Positions 16,686-25,267 are shown, counted from the stretch's first letter. The stretch: DNA of 64,000 nucleotides from an uncultured Oscillospiraceae bacterium (GCA_944386985.1 CALXDD010000011.1:1-64000); one strand, 5' to 3'. Notes: generated from the letters alone by a model not told the origin. Translations and numbers: made by a program.

Positions 16686-17870
16686 ATGACAGATATGAAA
16701 ATTGACTTTGACCGGATTATTGAGAGGAAGAATACCAACTGCGTCAAGTATGACGGGATGGCGGCGTCCTTCGGCAGCAACGACCTGCTGCCCCTGTGGG
16801 TGGCGGACATGGACTTCGCTGTGCCGGAGGAGGTATCCGCGGCTGTAGCTAAGCGGGCGGAGCACCCCATCTACGGCTACAACACTTTCCCCGAGGGCTA
16901 CTACGAAGCCTTTGCTGCCTGGGAGAAGAAGCGCCACGGCTGGGATGTGGCGCCGGAGTGGGTCTGCCACACCCCCGGGGTGCTGGCCGCCCTGTCCAAC
17001 GCCATTTTGGCCTTTACCGAAAAGGGAGACGGCATCCTCATCCAGCCCCCTGTGTATTTCCCGTTCAAGAGCACCATCGAGGCGCTGGACCGGAAGGTGA
17101 TCAACAACCAGCTGATCTATAAAGACGGCTGTTTCACCATGGATTTCGACGGCCTGGAGGAGAAGGCCAGGCAGGCCAAGCTGTTCATCTTCTGCAGCCC
17201 CCACAACCCCTCCGGCCGGGTATGGACGCGGGAGGAACTGAAGCGTGTGGAGGAGATCTGCCGGAAGAACGACCTGCTGGTCTTCTCCGACGAGATCCAC
17301 AGCGACATTGTCTACGCCCCCCACCAGCACACCGTGTTTGCACAGCTGTCCGACTGGGCCCGTGAGCACTCCATTGTGGCCATGGCGCCCAGCAAGACCT
17401 TCAACATCGCAGGTCTGGAGATGTCCCATATCACCATCCCCAACGACGCCATGCGCACCCGGTACCAGTATCTCCTGCGCTGCGGCCTCCACGCGGAGAA
17501 CGCCAATGCCTGCGGAATCCCCGCGGCCCAGGCGGCCTATGAGCATGGAGAGGAGTGGTACCAGCAGCTGCTGCAGTACCTCCAGGCCAACATCGACTAT
17601 ATAGACGCCGCTTTGAAGGAGCAGATCCCCCAGGTTCGCCTGGTTCGTCCGGAGGCCACCTACATCCCTCTGCTGGACATGGGCGCCCTCGGCATGACCA
17701 GTGACGGGCTGAAGGATTTCCTCATCCGGGAGGTGGGCGCCGCCCTGAACGCGGGGAGCGCCTTCGGCCCCGGCGGGGAGCAGTTCATGCGGATCAACGT
17801 GGCTACCCAGCGGGTTCGCCTGGAGACCTTTGTGACCCGGCTGAGAGAAGCGCTTGATCGTCGGAAGTAA
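16686..17870 (+). CDS. MalY/PatB-type PLP aminotransferase (cystathionine beta-lyase)
   Basis: A 394-aa fold-type I PLP enzyme. The PLP lysine is K237 in APSKTFNIAGL. The MalY/PatB signature is visible in LPLWVADMDF (residues 35-44), GYNTFPEGYYEA, the SPHNPSGRVW loop and FSDEIHSDI. Family members cleave C-S bonds of cystathionine or cysteine conjugates, and some act as aminotransferases. GGAAGGAG precedes ATG 16686. The gene stands alone, without neighbouring sulfur-assimilation genes, so the physiological substrate is open. Confidence 0.9.
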   Translation: MTDMKIDFDRIIERKNTNCVKYDGMAASFGSNDLLPLWVADMDFAVPEEVSAAVAKRAEHPIYGYNTFPEGYYEAFAAWEKKRHGWDVAPEWVCHTPGVLAALSNAILAFTEKGDGILIQPPVYFPFKSTIEALDRKVINNQLIYKDGCFTMDFDGLEEKARQAKLFIFCSPHNPSGRVWTREELKRVEEICRKNDLLVFSDEIHSDIVYAPHQHTVFAQLSDWAREHSIVAMAPSKTFNIAGLEMSHITIPNDAMRTRYQYLLRCGLHAENANACGIPAAQAAYEHGEEWYQQLLQYLQANIDYIDAALKEQIPQVRLVRPEATYIPLLDMGALGMTSDGLKDFLIREVGAALNAGSAFGPGGEQFMRINVATQRVRLETFVTRLREALDRRK

Positions 17871-18129
17871 AAAACGCAGAGAATCGGAGACTTTCTTCCC
17901 ATCCTCCTGGTCATACTGATCTGAGGGTCCATGGGGATTTCCTCCGCCTGCGCAGCGGCAGCGTTTTCCCCATGGCAGCGCCGAGCCACTCAGAGGTGTT
18001 CCGCGGCAGTCTGGACGAGCATCTTCGCCATGTGCCGCCACCCGTAAAATTATCAAGCCGGAGGCGGCCGCCCCGGCGGCCCGCAATGCCGGAGCGGAGA
18101 ACATTGCCGCCATCCGCGCCATTGCAAAG
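17871..18129. other. Intergenic stretch with possible gene debris
   Basis: No intact gene. A plus-strand frame running into the terminator reads KIIKPEAAAPAARNAG then ENIAAIRAIAKGDA, which looks like the end of a coding sequence without a beginning. This may be a gene remnant, but I cannot name a parent. Confidence 0.35.
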
Positions 18130-18165
18130 GGAGACGCCTGCGCATGCAGGCGTCTCTCTTTTTCT
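18130..18165. terminator. Bidirectional terminator
   Basis: An 11-bp stem GAGACGCCTGC / GCAGGCGTCTC closes on GCAT, followed rightward by TCTTTTTC and leftward by CCTTTGC. It ends the mtaB-UPF0210 operon. Confidence 0.85.
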
Positions 18166-18191
18166 TATTTCACGATGGCCGGTGCGGCTTC

Positions 18192-19550
18192 TCAGTTCTT
18201 CAGACTCTGGAGAGGCGCGGGAATCCGGCCGCCCCGGGCGATGAAGTCCGCGCTGGAGGCGGGGTGCACCGGCATCACCGGGGCGCTGCCCAGAAGACCG
18301 CCCATCTCCATCATGTCCCCCACCTTGGCGCCGGGCACCGGAATGATGCGGACGGCGGTGGTCTTGGAGTTCACCATACCGATGGCCGCCTCGTCGGCAA
18401 TGATGGCGCTGATGGTCTCGGCGGTGGTGTCCCCGGGGACGGCGATCATGTCGAGACCCACAGAGCACACGCAGGTCATAGCCTCCAGCTTGTCGATGGT
18501 CAGCGTCCCCTCCAAAGCGGCGGCGATCATGCCCTCGTCCTCGCTGACGGGGATAAAGGCGCCGGAGAGGCCGCCCACATGGCCGGAGGCCATCACGCCG
18601 CCCTTCTTGACGGCGTCGTTGAGAAGGGCCAGGGCGGCGGTGGTGCCGTGGGTGCCGCAGACCTCCAGTCCCATCTCCTCCAGAATCCGGGCCACGCTGT
18701 CGCCGATGGCGGGGGTGGGGGCCAGGCTCAGGTCCACGATGCCGAAGGGCACGCCCAACCGCTGGCTGGCCTCCCGGCCCACCAGCTGGCCCATTCTCGT
18801 CACCTGGAAGGCGGTCTTCTTGATGGTCTCCGCCACCACGTCGAAGGGCTGGCCCTTCACGCTCCGAAGGGCGTGGTGGACCACACCGGGACCGGAGACG
18901 CCCACATTGATGACACACTCCGGCTCTCCCACGCCGTGGAAGGCGCCGGCCATAAAGGGATTGTCCTCCACAGCGTTGGAGAACACCACCAGCTTGGCGC
19001 AGCCGAGGCCCTGGGTGTCCCGGGTCCGCTCCGCAGTCTCCTTGATGATCTGCCCCATGAGGGCCACGGCGTCCATATTGATGCCAGCCCGGGTGGAGCC
19101 CACGTTGACGGAGGAGCAGACGAAATCGGTCTCCGCCAGAGCCTGGGGGATGGCGGCGATGAGCCGCCGGTCACCGGAGGTGAAGCCCTTCTGGACCAGG
19201 GCGGAGTAGCCGCCGATGAAGTTGACGCCGCAGGTCTTGGCGGCCCTGTCCATGGTGACGGCAAAGGGGACGAAGTCCTCGGTGTCGCAGGATTCCGCCA
19301 CCATGGACATGGGGGTGACGGAGATGCGCTTGTTGACGATGGGGATGCCGAACTCCCGCTCAATGGCCTCGCCGGTAGCCACCAGCTTTTCGGCCTTGCG
19401 GCAGATCTTGTCGTAGATCCTGTCGCAGCAGGCTTTCCAGTCGGGGTGGGCGCAGTCCCGGAGGGAGATGCCCATGGTGATGGTCCGGATATCTAAGTGC
19501 TGCTTATCGATCATCTCGATGGTCTCGAGGATACTTTTCTGATTGAGCAT
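18192..19550 (-). CDS. PFL-family protein UPF0210 (DUF711)
   Basis: The 452-aa protein matches the UPF0210/PFL-like family, whose fold resembles glycyl-radical enzymes but whose activity is not established. Recognisable blocks are [62 protein letters not shown] and [14 protein letters not shown]. It is normally found right after a small ACT-domain protein (UPF0237), as here, although a 280-base repeat separates the two. No strong ribosome site is seen directly before ATG 19550; the repeat upstream may have replaced the original leader. Confidence 0.9.
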   Translation of the reverse strand: MLNQKSILETIEMIDKQHLDIRTITMGISLRDCAHPDWKACCDRIYDKICRKAEKLVATGEAIEREFGIPIVNKRISVTPMSMVAESCDTEDFVPFAVTMDRAAKTCGVNFIGGYSALVQKGFTSGDRRLIAAIPQALAETDFVCSSVNVGSTRAGINMDAVALMGQIIKETAERTRDTQGLGCAKLVVFSNAVEDNPFMAGAFHGVGEPECVINVGVSGPGVVHHALRSVKGQPFDVVAETIKKTAFQVTRMGQLVGREASQRLGVPFGIVDLSLAPTPAIGDSVARILEEMGLEVCGTHGTTAALALLNDAVKKGGVMASGHVGGLSGAFIPVSEDEGMIAAALEGTLTIDKLEAMTCVCSVGLDMIAVPGDTTAETISAIIADEAAIGMVNSKTTAVRIIPVPGAKVGDMMEMGGLLGSAPVMPVHPASSADFIARGGRIPAPLQSLKN

Positions 19551-19560
19551 TTGTGTGCCT

Positions 19561-19830
19561 CACTTTACATTTGCATCCCGCAAAGCGGGATGCAAAGAAT
19601 TTCAATCATTTTTGTCAGAACATGCGCCTGACAAAAATACTTTGACTCCGCCGCCTTGGGCGGCATTCACCAGTCTGCAGACTGGTGGCGGGGGATTCTC
19701 AAGGGGGAAAGCGGCGAAGCGCCGCCTGCGGCGGATAAAGCGAGCCGCTTTCGAGGCAGCGGCGCAATTGGCGGCCCGATCAGGGCTGGGAATCGCAATG
19801 CCGCAGCGGTGTATGCCTGCTCCCCCCTGC
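19561..19830. repeat. Hairpin-rich repeat inside the ACT/UPF0210 operon
   Basis: This holds three perfect hairpins in a row: TTTGCATCCCGC/GCGGGATGCAAA (19570-19596), ATTTTTGTCAG/CTGACAAAAAT (19608-19638) and the 20-bp palindrome at 19668-19687. A GAAGCGCCGCCTGCGGCGGA block follows, then a GCAATTGGCGGCCCGAT segment resembling part of the internal region of the large repeat copy 2. It lies between two genes of a conserved pair, so it is probably an inserted element. It may reduce or uncouple UPF0210 expression. Confidence 0.7.
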
Positions 19831-19834
19831 ACTA

Positions 19835-20104
19835 TTAAATTTTGTGCATCGCGTCAAAGATATCCTCCCGCTGGACACGGATATCGAGTCCCCGCTCCTT
19901 ACCGTAGCCGGCCATCTGCCGCTTCATCTCGTCAAAATCCATGCTGAGATCCGACACATCCACCACCATGGTCATGGTGAAGTAGCCCTGCAGCACCGTC
20001 TGGCTGATGTCTAAAATGTTCACATTATAAGTGGCCAGGTGGGTGCATACCCCGCCGATAATGCCGATGCAGTCCTTCCCGATTACCGTCACAATGGCTC
20101 TCAT
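19835..20104 (-). CDS. ACT-domain protein, UPF0237 family
   Basis: An 89-aa single ACT-domain protein (RAIVTVIGKDCIGIIGGV, then NVNILDISQTVLQGYFTM), typical of the UPF0237 family that partners UPF0210. ACT domains usually bind amino acids and dimerise; the ligand here is unknown. ATG 20104 follows AAAGGAGAACACCC. The frame extends 30 bases further but without a ribosome site. It lies 29 bases after yfbR in the same operon. Confidence 0.9.
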   Translation of the reverse strand: MRAIVTVIGKDCIGIIGGVCTHLATYNVNILDISQTVLQGYFTMTMVVDVSDLSMDFDEMKRQMAGYGKERGLDIRVQREDIFDAMHKI

Positions 20105-20133
20105 AGGGTGTTCTCCTTTCAGTTTCCAAAACA

Positions 20134-20706
20134 TTATTTCAGCTGATCCAGGGTCAATCCAAACCCCTCAGCAAAGTGGTCGAAAAAGTACCGGATCTCC
20201 GGCAGATCCATCTCCTCCAGCAGCCCCCGGGTCTCCCGGGCGGCGTCGGCAAAGTCCCTGTTTCCCGCCGCCAGCTCCTCCTGGCACTTGATGTAGGCCG
20301 CCAGCTTGTCCGCCGCCTTCACAATCTCCCGAACCTCCCCCTCTGCCTCATGGACCAGAGGTGCGTAGGCCGGAACCATCTCCGGCGGCAGCATGGAGAG
20401 AAGGCGCTCCGCCGCCGTGTCCTCCACCTGGCGGTAGGCCTCCCGGATCTCCGGGCTGTAGTATTTGATGGGGGTGGGCAGGTCCCCGGTAAAAATCTCC
20501 GTGGCGTCGTGGAACAGCGCCGCCGCGGCGCAGGCGCTGGGATCGCAGGGGCGGCCCAGCACATCCCGCCGGATCACCGCCAGGGCGTGGGCCAGCACCG
20601 CCACCATGTGGCTGTGCTCCTGGATGTTCTCGGTATCGCTGTTTCGCATGAGGGACCAGCGGTTGACATATTTCATCCGAGAGAGATAGGCAAAAAAGTT
20701 ATACAT
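20134..20706 (-). CDS. yfbR: HD-domain 5'-deoxynucleotidase YfbR-like
   Basis: A 190-aa HD-superfamily phosphohydrolase. YfbR removes the 5' phosphate from deoxyribonucleoside monophosphates. Metal ligands are seen as H in QEHSHMVAVLAH, the HD pair in ALFHDATEIFTGD, and the distal Asp in KAADKLAAYIKC. The conserved LMRNSDTENIQEHS and the TGDLPTPIKYY stretch are diagnostic. Translation starts at ATG 20706 (GGAGG site), overlapping the end of mtaB by 8 bases. Confidence 0.9.
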   Translation of the reverse strand: MYNFFAYLSRMKYVNRWSLMRNSDTENIQEHSHMVAVLAHALAVIRRDVLGRPCDPSACAAAALFHDATEIFTGDLPTPIKYYSPEIREAYRQVEDTAAERLLSMLPPEMVPAYAPLVHEAEGEVREIVKAADKLAAYIKCQEELAAGNRDFADAARETRGLLEEMDLPEIRYFFDHFAEGFGLTLDQLK

Positions 20707-22000
20707 GGCCGCCTCCGATCCGTCCCTGCAGCACCTCGCCGCCGCTGCCGGTAAGCAGGACGTCCATGGTGCGGTTGTGAAGGTTCTCCCCCTCCGCCTC
20801 CACCACCATGTAGTTGGGGGCGTGGCCCCGCCAGAGGCCGTTCTCCCCCCGCTCCTCAAAGAGGACGGGGACCTGACGGCCCACCCAGCGCCGGAGATAG
20901 GCTTGGTGCAGCTCCGCCGCCGTCTCCGCCGCCCGGGCGCACCGCTCCTCCTTAATGGCTTTCGGTACCTGCTCCATCCTGGCCGCCGGGGTGCCGGGGC
21001 GGATGGAGTAGGGGAAGATGTGCATATCCGCAAAGCCGCAGCGGTGGAGAAAGGCCAGGGTCTCGGAAAACTCCTCCTCCGTCTCCCCGGGGAAGCCGGT
21101 AATGAGGTCGGTGGTGATGGCCGGATCGTCAAAATACTGCCGCAGCAGAGTGACGCTCTCGTAATACCGCTCCGTATCGTACTTCCGGTTCATGCGCTTG
21201 AGCACCGTGTCGCAGCCGGACTGGAGGGACAGGTGGAAATGGGGGCAGAGCTGAGGCAGCGCCGCCGCCCGTCTGCAGAAGTCCCCGGTGATGGTCCGGG
21301 GCTCCAGGCTCCCAAGGCGGAGCCGCACGTCCCGGGGCAGGGCGGCGCACACCGCCTCCAAAAGATCGCAGAGGGTCTGGTCCCCCGGCAGATCCTGGCC
21401 CCAGGAGGAGATCTCAATGCCGGTGAGGACGATCTCCCGGTATCCCTCCGCCGCAAGGCGCTCTGCCTCCTTTGCCGCCTCCCCGGCGGGCAGGGACCGG
21501 ACCCGGCCCCGGGCGTAGGGGATGATGCAGTAGGAACAGAAGTTGACGCAGCCGTCCTCGATCTTCAGAAGGCACCGGGTGCGGCCCTCCAGGCCCCCGG
21601 CGGGCAGAGGCTCAAAGGTCCGGCGGTCAAAGGCGTTGTCCAGGGCGGTGATGGGCCGCCGGTCCTGCCATTCCCGCTCCAAAAGCTCCAGAAACCCCCG
21701 GCGGTCGCCGGTGCCGGCGATGAGGTCCACCGGCAGGTCCTTGATCTCCTCCGGGTGGGTCTGGGGGTAGCAGCCGCACACCGCCACAATGGCCTCCGGG
21801 GCCTGCTTTCTGGCCCGGCGGATCATCTGCCGGGACTTCTTGTCGCTGACGGCGGTGACGGAGCAGGTGTTGATGATATAGGCGTCCGCCGCCCCCTCGA
21901 AGGGCACCAGGGTGTGTCCCCGCTCCGTCAGCAGCTGTTCCAGGGCCTGTGTCTCGTATTGATTGACCTTGCAGCCCAGGGTATAAATGGCGATGTTCAG
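20699..22000 (-). CDS. mtaB: tRNA t6A37 methylthiotransferase MtaB, CTG start
   Basis: The 433-aa radical-SAM enzyme converts t6A37 to ms2t6A37 in ANN-decoding tRNAs. It has an N-terminal UPF0004 domain with cluster Cys in LGCKVNQ, INTCSV and VCGCYPQ, the radical SAM motif CVNFCSYC, and a C-terminal TRAM domain. The first in-frame GTG/ATG (21907) would drop the essential LGCKVNQ cysteine. The only start placing it correctly is CTG at 22000, giving (M)NIAIYTLGCKVNQ, 8 bases after an AAGGGGGG site and with a TGA stop just upstream in frame. The use of CTG is therefore well supported. Confidence 0.92.
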   Translation of the reverse strand: MNIAIYTLGCKVNQYETQALEQLLTERGHTLVPFEGAADAYIINTCSVTAVSDKKSRQMIRRARKQAPEAIVAVCGCYPQTHPEEIKDLPVDLIAGTGDRRGFLELLEREWQDRRPITALDNAFDRRTFEPLPAGGLEGRTRCLLKIEDGCVNFCSYCIIPYARGRVRSLPAGEAAKEAERLAAEGYREIVLTGIEISSWGQDLPGDQTLCDLLEAVCAALPRDVRLRLGSLEPRTITGDFCRRAAALPQLCPHFHLSLQSGCDTVLKRMNRKYDTERYYESVTLLRQYFDDPAITTDLITGFPGETEEEFSETLAFLHRCGFADMHIFPYSIRPGTPAARMEQVPKAIKEERCARAAETAAELHQAYLRRWVGRQVPVLFEERGENGLWRGHAPNYMVVEAEGENLHNRTMDVLLTGSGGEVLQGRIGGGHV

Positions 22001-22013
22001 TGGTCAGCCCCCC

Positions 22014-22042
22014 TTGCCTTTTGGGAAAAATCCCGATATAAT
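22014..22042 (+). promoter_or_regulatory. Promoter of the cysteine desulfurase
   Basis: TTGCCT (22014-22019), 17 bases, TATAAT (22037-22042). The leader of about 130 bases contains a hairpin TTCCCCC/GGGGGAA (22057-22081). Confidence 0.6.
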
Positions 22043-22105
22043 AAGAATTTGCCGAATTTCCCCCTGTTTTTTGGGGGAAGCACGTCAACGAATAGGCAAT
22101 ATGGT

Positions 22106-22134
22106 ATTATACCTTGTTTTTTTGCCGGTGACAA
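22106..22134 (-). promoter_or_regulatory. Promoter of the mtaB operon
   Basis: Minus strand TTGTCA (22129-22134), 17 bases, TATAAT (22106-22111). It overlaps the transcribed leader of the divergent cysteine desulfurase. Confidence 0.75.
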
Positions 22135-22176
22135 GGCAAAACCTGTGGGGATTTTTTCCGAGAGAGGGACAGATTT

Positions 22177-23304
22177 ATGTATTACTTGGACTATGCCGCC
22201 ACCACGCCGGCGCCCCGGGCCGTGGCGGAGGTGATGGCAGCGGTGCTGACGGAGGACTTTGGAAACCCCTCCTCCCAGTATCCTCTGGGCCTTGCGGCCA
22301 AGAAGCGGACGGAGGCGGACCGGGCCGCAATAGCGGCGGCGCTTGGCTGTAAGGCGGAACAGCTTTACTTTACCTCCTGCGGCACGGAGGGGGACAACTG
22401 GGCCATCCGGGCGGCCCTGTGGCAGAACCGCCGGGTGGGAAAGCACATCGTCACCACCGCCGTGGAGCACAGCGCCGTCATCGAGACCATGAAGGCCCTG
22501 AAGACCGAGGGGTACGACGTGACCTTCTTAAAGCCGGACAGCGAGGGCCGGGTCACCGCCGCTCAAGTGGCGGAGGCCCTCCGGGAGGACACGGCCCTGG
22601 TCAGCGTCATGCTGGTGAACAACGAGACCGGGGTCCGCTTCCCCATGGAGGAGATCGCCGCCCTTTTGAAGGGCCGCCCCGCCCTTCTCCACACCGACGC
22701 GGTCCAGGGCTTTTTGAAGGTGCCCTTCACCGCCGCCTCTTTAGGCGCGGACTATATCACCATCTCCGGCCACAAATTAGGGGGGCCCAAGGGCATCGGG
22801 GCCCTGTATGTGGGGGGAAAGGCCCAGAAGCCCCACCCCCTCCTCCACGGCGGCGGCCAGGAGCGGGGCCTCCGTCCCGGCACGGAGCCCACCGCCCAGA
22901 TCGCCGGGTTCGCCGCGGCGGTGTCCCTGTGGACGAAGGACTTAGAGGCGCGCCGGGCCCATTTAGAGGAGATAAAAACCTACGCCCGGAAGCAGCTGGG
23001 GAAAATCGAAGGTCTCGTCTTCATCGGCGGCGCCGACGCCCCCCACATCCTCTCCCTGTCCCTGCCGGGATATCCCAGCCAGAACATTGTCAATGACCTT
23101 GGCGCCAAGGGTATCTGTGTCTCTGCCGGGTCCGCCTGCCACCAGGGAAAACTGAGCCATGTCCTCACCGCCATGTCCCTCCCCAAGCGCACCGCCGCCG
23201 GGGTGATCCGGGTAAGCTTCGGACCGGACACCACCACCGAAGCAATCGACGCTTTAGCGGAAGCCCTGGAGGAGCACCGCCGCACCCGGTTCCCCATGCT
23301 GTAA
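22177..23304 (+). CDS. Cysteine desulfurase, NifS/IscS family
   Basis: A 375-aa PLP enzyme taking sulfur from cysteine as a persulfide. The PLP lysine is K200 in ISGHKLGGPKG, and the active-site Cys is C321 in SAGSACHQGKLSH. The N-terminal YLDYAATTP is typical. The loop around the Cys is long, as in group I (IscS/NifS) enzymes. It may supply sulfur for Fe-S clusters of MtaB and for MnmA thiolation; that is inference from co-location. Its ribosome site (GAGAGGG) is modest. No IscU gene follows. Confidence 0.92.
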   Translation: MYYLDYAATTPAPRAVAEVMAAVLTEDFGNPSSQYPLGLAAKKRTEADRAAIAAALGCKAEQLYFTSCGTEGDNWAIRAALWQNRRVGKHIVTTAVEHSAVIETMKALKTEGYDVTFLKPDSEGRVTAAQVAEALREDTALVSVMLVNNETGVRFPMEEIAALLKGRPALLHTDAVQGFLKVPFTAASLGADYITISGHKLGGPKGIGALYVGGKAQKPHPLLHGGGQERGLRPGTEPTAQIAGFAAAVSLWTKDLEARRAHLEEIKTYARKQLGKIEGLVFIGGADAPHILSLSLPGYPSQNIVNDLGAKGICVSAGSACHQGKLSHVLTAMSLPKRTAAGVIRVSFGPDTTTEAIDALAEALEEHRRTRFPML

Positions 23305-23318
23305 TCCCTCTAATATTG

Positions 23319-23367
23319 AAACAGGGAGTATTTTGCTCGACACAAAATACTCCCTGTTTTCATTTTT
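23319..23367. terminator. Bidirectional terminator
   Basis: A perfect 17-bp stem: AAACAGGGAGTATTTTG (23319-23335) with its complement (23343-23359), followed by TCATTTTT. It separates the convergent desulfurase and guanine deaminase genes. Confidence 0.92.
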
Positions 23368-23382
23368 CCCCTGATTTTGCCG

Positions 23383-24633
23383 TTACTTCACCCGTCTCCC
23401 GTCGCTGTAGACCGCGGTGATGTGGTCCTTCTCCATCAGGTACAGCGACCGCTCCAGCCGCTCCTGGAGGCTCAGCTCCCGGGCAGGGGGCGGCAGGGTG
23501 CCGTCGTCCACCACCATGGCGTGGAGCCGATCCCCCACCGTGAAGCCCTCACCGCCGCCGAAATATTTGTGTCCGGCGGTGGTGCCGAGATACCATGCCT
23601 CCGGCACCGTAAGGAAGGGGACGCCGGTCTCCATGGACTTGACCTTGGAGGAACGGAGGGTCAGCACCACATTGGCGGCCATGCTCAGCTTGTCGCCCCC
23701 GGCGATGTCGGACCCCAGGGCCACCCACACGCCCCGGTCGATCAGCTCCCGGACCGGAGCGGTGCCGCTGCAGAGGTTCACATTGGAGGCGGCGCAGTGG
23801 ACCGCCACCACCCCGGCCCTCGCCATGGCCTCCTGCTCCGCCTGGTCGCTGTGAACGCAGTGGGCCATGGCGGTGCGGTCCTTCCATAGTCCAAACTTGT
23901 CGTAGGTCTCCCAGTAGCGCCCGCAGTCCGGGCAGAGCTCCTTCACCCAGGCGATCTCCCCCCGGTTCTCCGACAGGTGGGACTGGACCAGCAGGTTTCG
24001 CTCCCGGGCCAGCTTTCCAAGCCCCGCCATCAGCTCGTCAGAGCAGGAGGGGGTGAAGCGCGGGGTGAGGATGGGCTTGATGTGGGCAAAAGAGCAGCCG
24101 TCCAGCCACCGCTCCGTCTCCCGGAGGGATTCTTCGCAGGTTTCCTGGTAGCCGGGGCCTCCGTTGCGGTCCATGTTCACCTTTCCCACATAGCCGGTGA
24201 CCCCAGCCGCCTCCAGCTCCTCCATCAAGATCCAGGTGGCCTCCGTGTGGATGGAGGAGAACATCACCACCCGGGTGGTGCCCCAGGCGATGAGCTCCCG
24301 GGCCAGCTGGCGGTAGGCCTTCCGGGCAAACTCCTGGTCTGCAAACCGGGCCTCGGTGCGGAAGGTATAGGTGTTCAGCCAATCTAAAAGGGGCAGATCC
24401 ATCCCCATGCCCAGCATCACATACTGGGGAGCGTGGAGATGGAGATCGGCAAAGGAGGGGAGGATCAGCCTGTCCCCCCAGTCCTCCACCGGAAGACCCC
24501 GGTACTGGACGGGAAGCGCCTCCCCCACATAGCGGATCGCCCCGTCCTCCGCCACCAGATACCCCTTGGGGATGGCGGCAAGCTCCCCGAACCGTGGGGC
24601 GTGGAGGATATTTCCGTGCAGAATGGTCGTCAT
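23383..24633 (-). CDS. guaD: Guanine deaminase
   Basis: The 416-aa amidohydrolase deaminates guanine to xanthine. The metal motif is PSFADLHLHAPQY, and later ligands occur in QSHLSENRGE, MAHCVHSD and LGSDIAGGD. The N-terminal beta domain and length fit GuaD. The frame is open upstream to 24747, but ATG 24633 (MTTILHGN) follows GAAAGGACGG, and the upstream part is occupied by a guanine riboswitch. The gene therefore responds to purine levels and would divert excess guanine toward xanthine, linking to xpt and guaA in this window. Confidence 0.93.
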   Translation of the reverse strand: MTTILHGNILHAPRFGELAAIPKGYLVAEDGAIRYVGEALPVQYRGLPVEDWGDRLILPSFADLHLHAPQYVMLGMGMDLPLLDWLNTYTFRTEARFADQEFARKAYRQLARELIAWGTTRVVMFSSIHTEATWILMEELEAAGVTGYVGKVNMDRNGGPGYQETCEESLRETERWLDGCSFAHIKPILTPRFTPSCSDELMAGLGKLARERNLLVQSHLSENRGEIAWVKELCPDCGRYWETYDKFGLWKDRTAMAHCVHSDQAEQEAMARAGVVAVHCAASNVNLCSGTAPVRELIDRGVWVALGSDIAGGDKLSMAANVVLTLRSSKVKSMETGVPFLTVPEAWYLGTTAGHKYFGGGEGFTVGDRLHAMVVDDGTLPPPARELSLQERLERSLYLMEKDHITAVYSDGRRVK

Positions 24634-24659
24634 GATACAGCACCGTCCTTTCTCAAGAA

Positions 24660-24694
24660 AAACAAAAGAGCGCCCCGCCGGCCATCCGGAGGGA
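24660..24694 (-). terminator. Expression-platform terminator of the guaD riboswitch
   Basis: On the minus strand CCCTCCGG-atgg-CCGGCGGG (one mismatch) is followed by GCGCTCTTTTGTTTTTC. It lies between aptamer and coding region, as expected for transcriptional control. Confidence 0.6.
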
Positions 24695-24696
24695 CA

Positions 24697-24762
24697 CTCA
24701 TAGCAGGGCCCTTTCGGCGGCCCGGTAGAAACTTTCGCACCATACAAGCGAAATTATATGAG
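24697..24762 (-). promoter_or_regulatory. Purine riboswitch, guanine type
   Basis: Read on the minus strand: P1 arm CTCAT, J1/2 TATAAT, P2 hairpin with TTCGC/GCGAA and TATGG, J2/3 GTTTCTACC, P3 GGGCC/GGGCCC region, then GCTATGAG closing P1. All core nucleotides of the xpt-like class are present. The specificity base in the 3' junction (C before TATGAG) is C, which pairs with guanine or hypoxanthine, not adenine. It lies 64 bases upstream of guaD with a terminator-like platform in between. Confidence 0.92.
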
Positions 24763-24782
24763 GTCGTTTCTTTTCTTCCTTT

Positions 24783-24811
24783 ACTTTACCATATCCCGGA
24801 ATAAATGGCAA
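24783..24811 (-). promoter_or_regulatory. Promoter of the riboswitch-guaD transcript
   Basis: Minus strand TTGCCA (24806-24811), 17 bases, TAAAGT (24783-24788). Transcription would start about 14 bases before the aptamer. Confidence 0.6.
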
Positions 24812-24860
24812 CCCCGGTTTTCCCCCATTCCCATCCCTGCCGCCAAATTGTAAAAAGTTC

Positions 24861-24915
24861 TTGACATTTTTGCGCCGTCCTGCTATGCTCAAGATGTCAA
24901 AAGAATTTGACATCT
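24861..24915 (+). promoter_or_regulatory. Promoter and palindromic operator of the membrane protein/XRE operon
   Basis: A consensus -35 TTGACA (24861-24866), 17 bases, TATGCT (24884-24889). Straight after it lies a perfect inverted repeat: AGATGTCAAA (24892-24901), AGAA, TTTGACATCT (24906-24915), covering the transcription start. The likely ligand is the XRE regulator encoded second in the operon (autoregulation). Confidence 0.82.
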
Positions 24916-24954
24916 CAACACAGCTTTCAGAGGGAGCGGACAGGAGGATTTGGT

Positions 24955-25266
24955 ATGAACACAGGCGGATTTTCTATCGAGCATCTGGGCCTTGCGGCTT
25001 TTGGCCTTTTTCTGATGGTCACGGTGGTTCTGGACGTCTGCATGATTGTCTCTCTGGCCCGGCCGGGGGACGAGCGGCGGCAGCTGATGGTGTGGAAGGC
25101 GGGGACCTGGACCCTGGTGGGCACAGCGGGGAGCCTGGTCATTTCCATTGTGGAGTGCATCGTGCAAAACAGGGCGGTGGCGGTGAACCCCTTCATCGTG
25201 CTGAGCACCGCCTCCATCATGTACTTCGTGCTGCTGCTGTTTTACAGGCGGAAATACGGAGGCTGA
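24955..25266 (+). CDS. Small membrane protein, three helices
   Basis: The 103-aa protein has three predicted transmembrane segments (about residues 10-34, 48-67, 76-96) and a C-terminal RRKYGG tail. It resembles the small membrane proteins often encoded with YgzD-type regulators in Firmicutes; function unknown. GGACAGGAGG precedes ATG 24955. The next gene starts two bases after its stop, so the pair is one translational unit. It could sense a membrane signal for the regulator, but that is inference. Confidence 0.75.
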   Translation: MNTGGFSIEHLGLAAFGLFLMVTVVLDVCMIVSLARPGDERRQLMVWKAGTWTLVGTAGSLVISIVECIVQNRAVAVNPFIVLSTASIMYFVLLLFYRRKYGG

Positions 25267-25267
25267 G

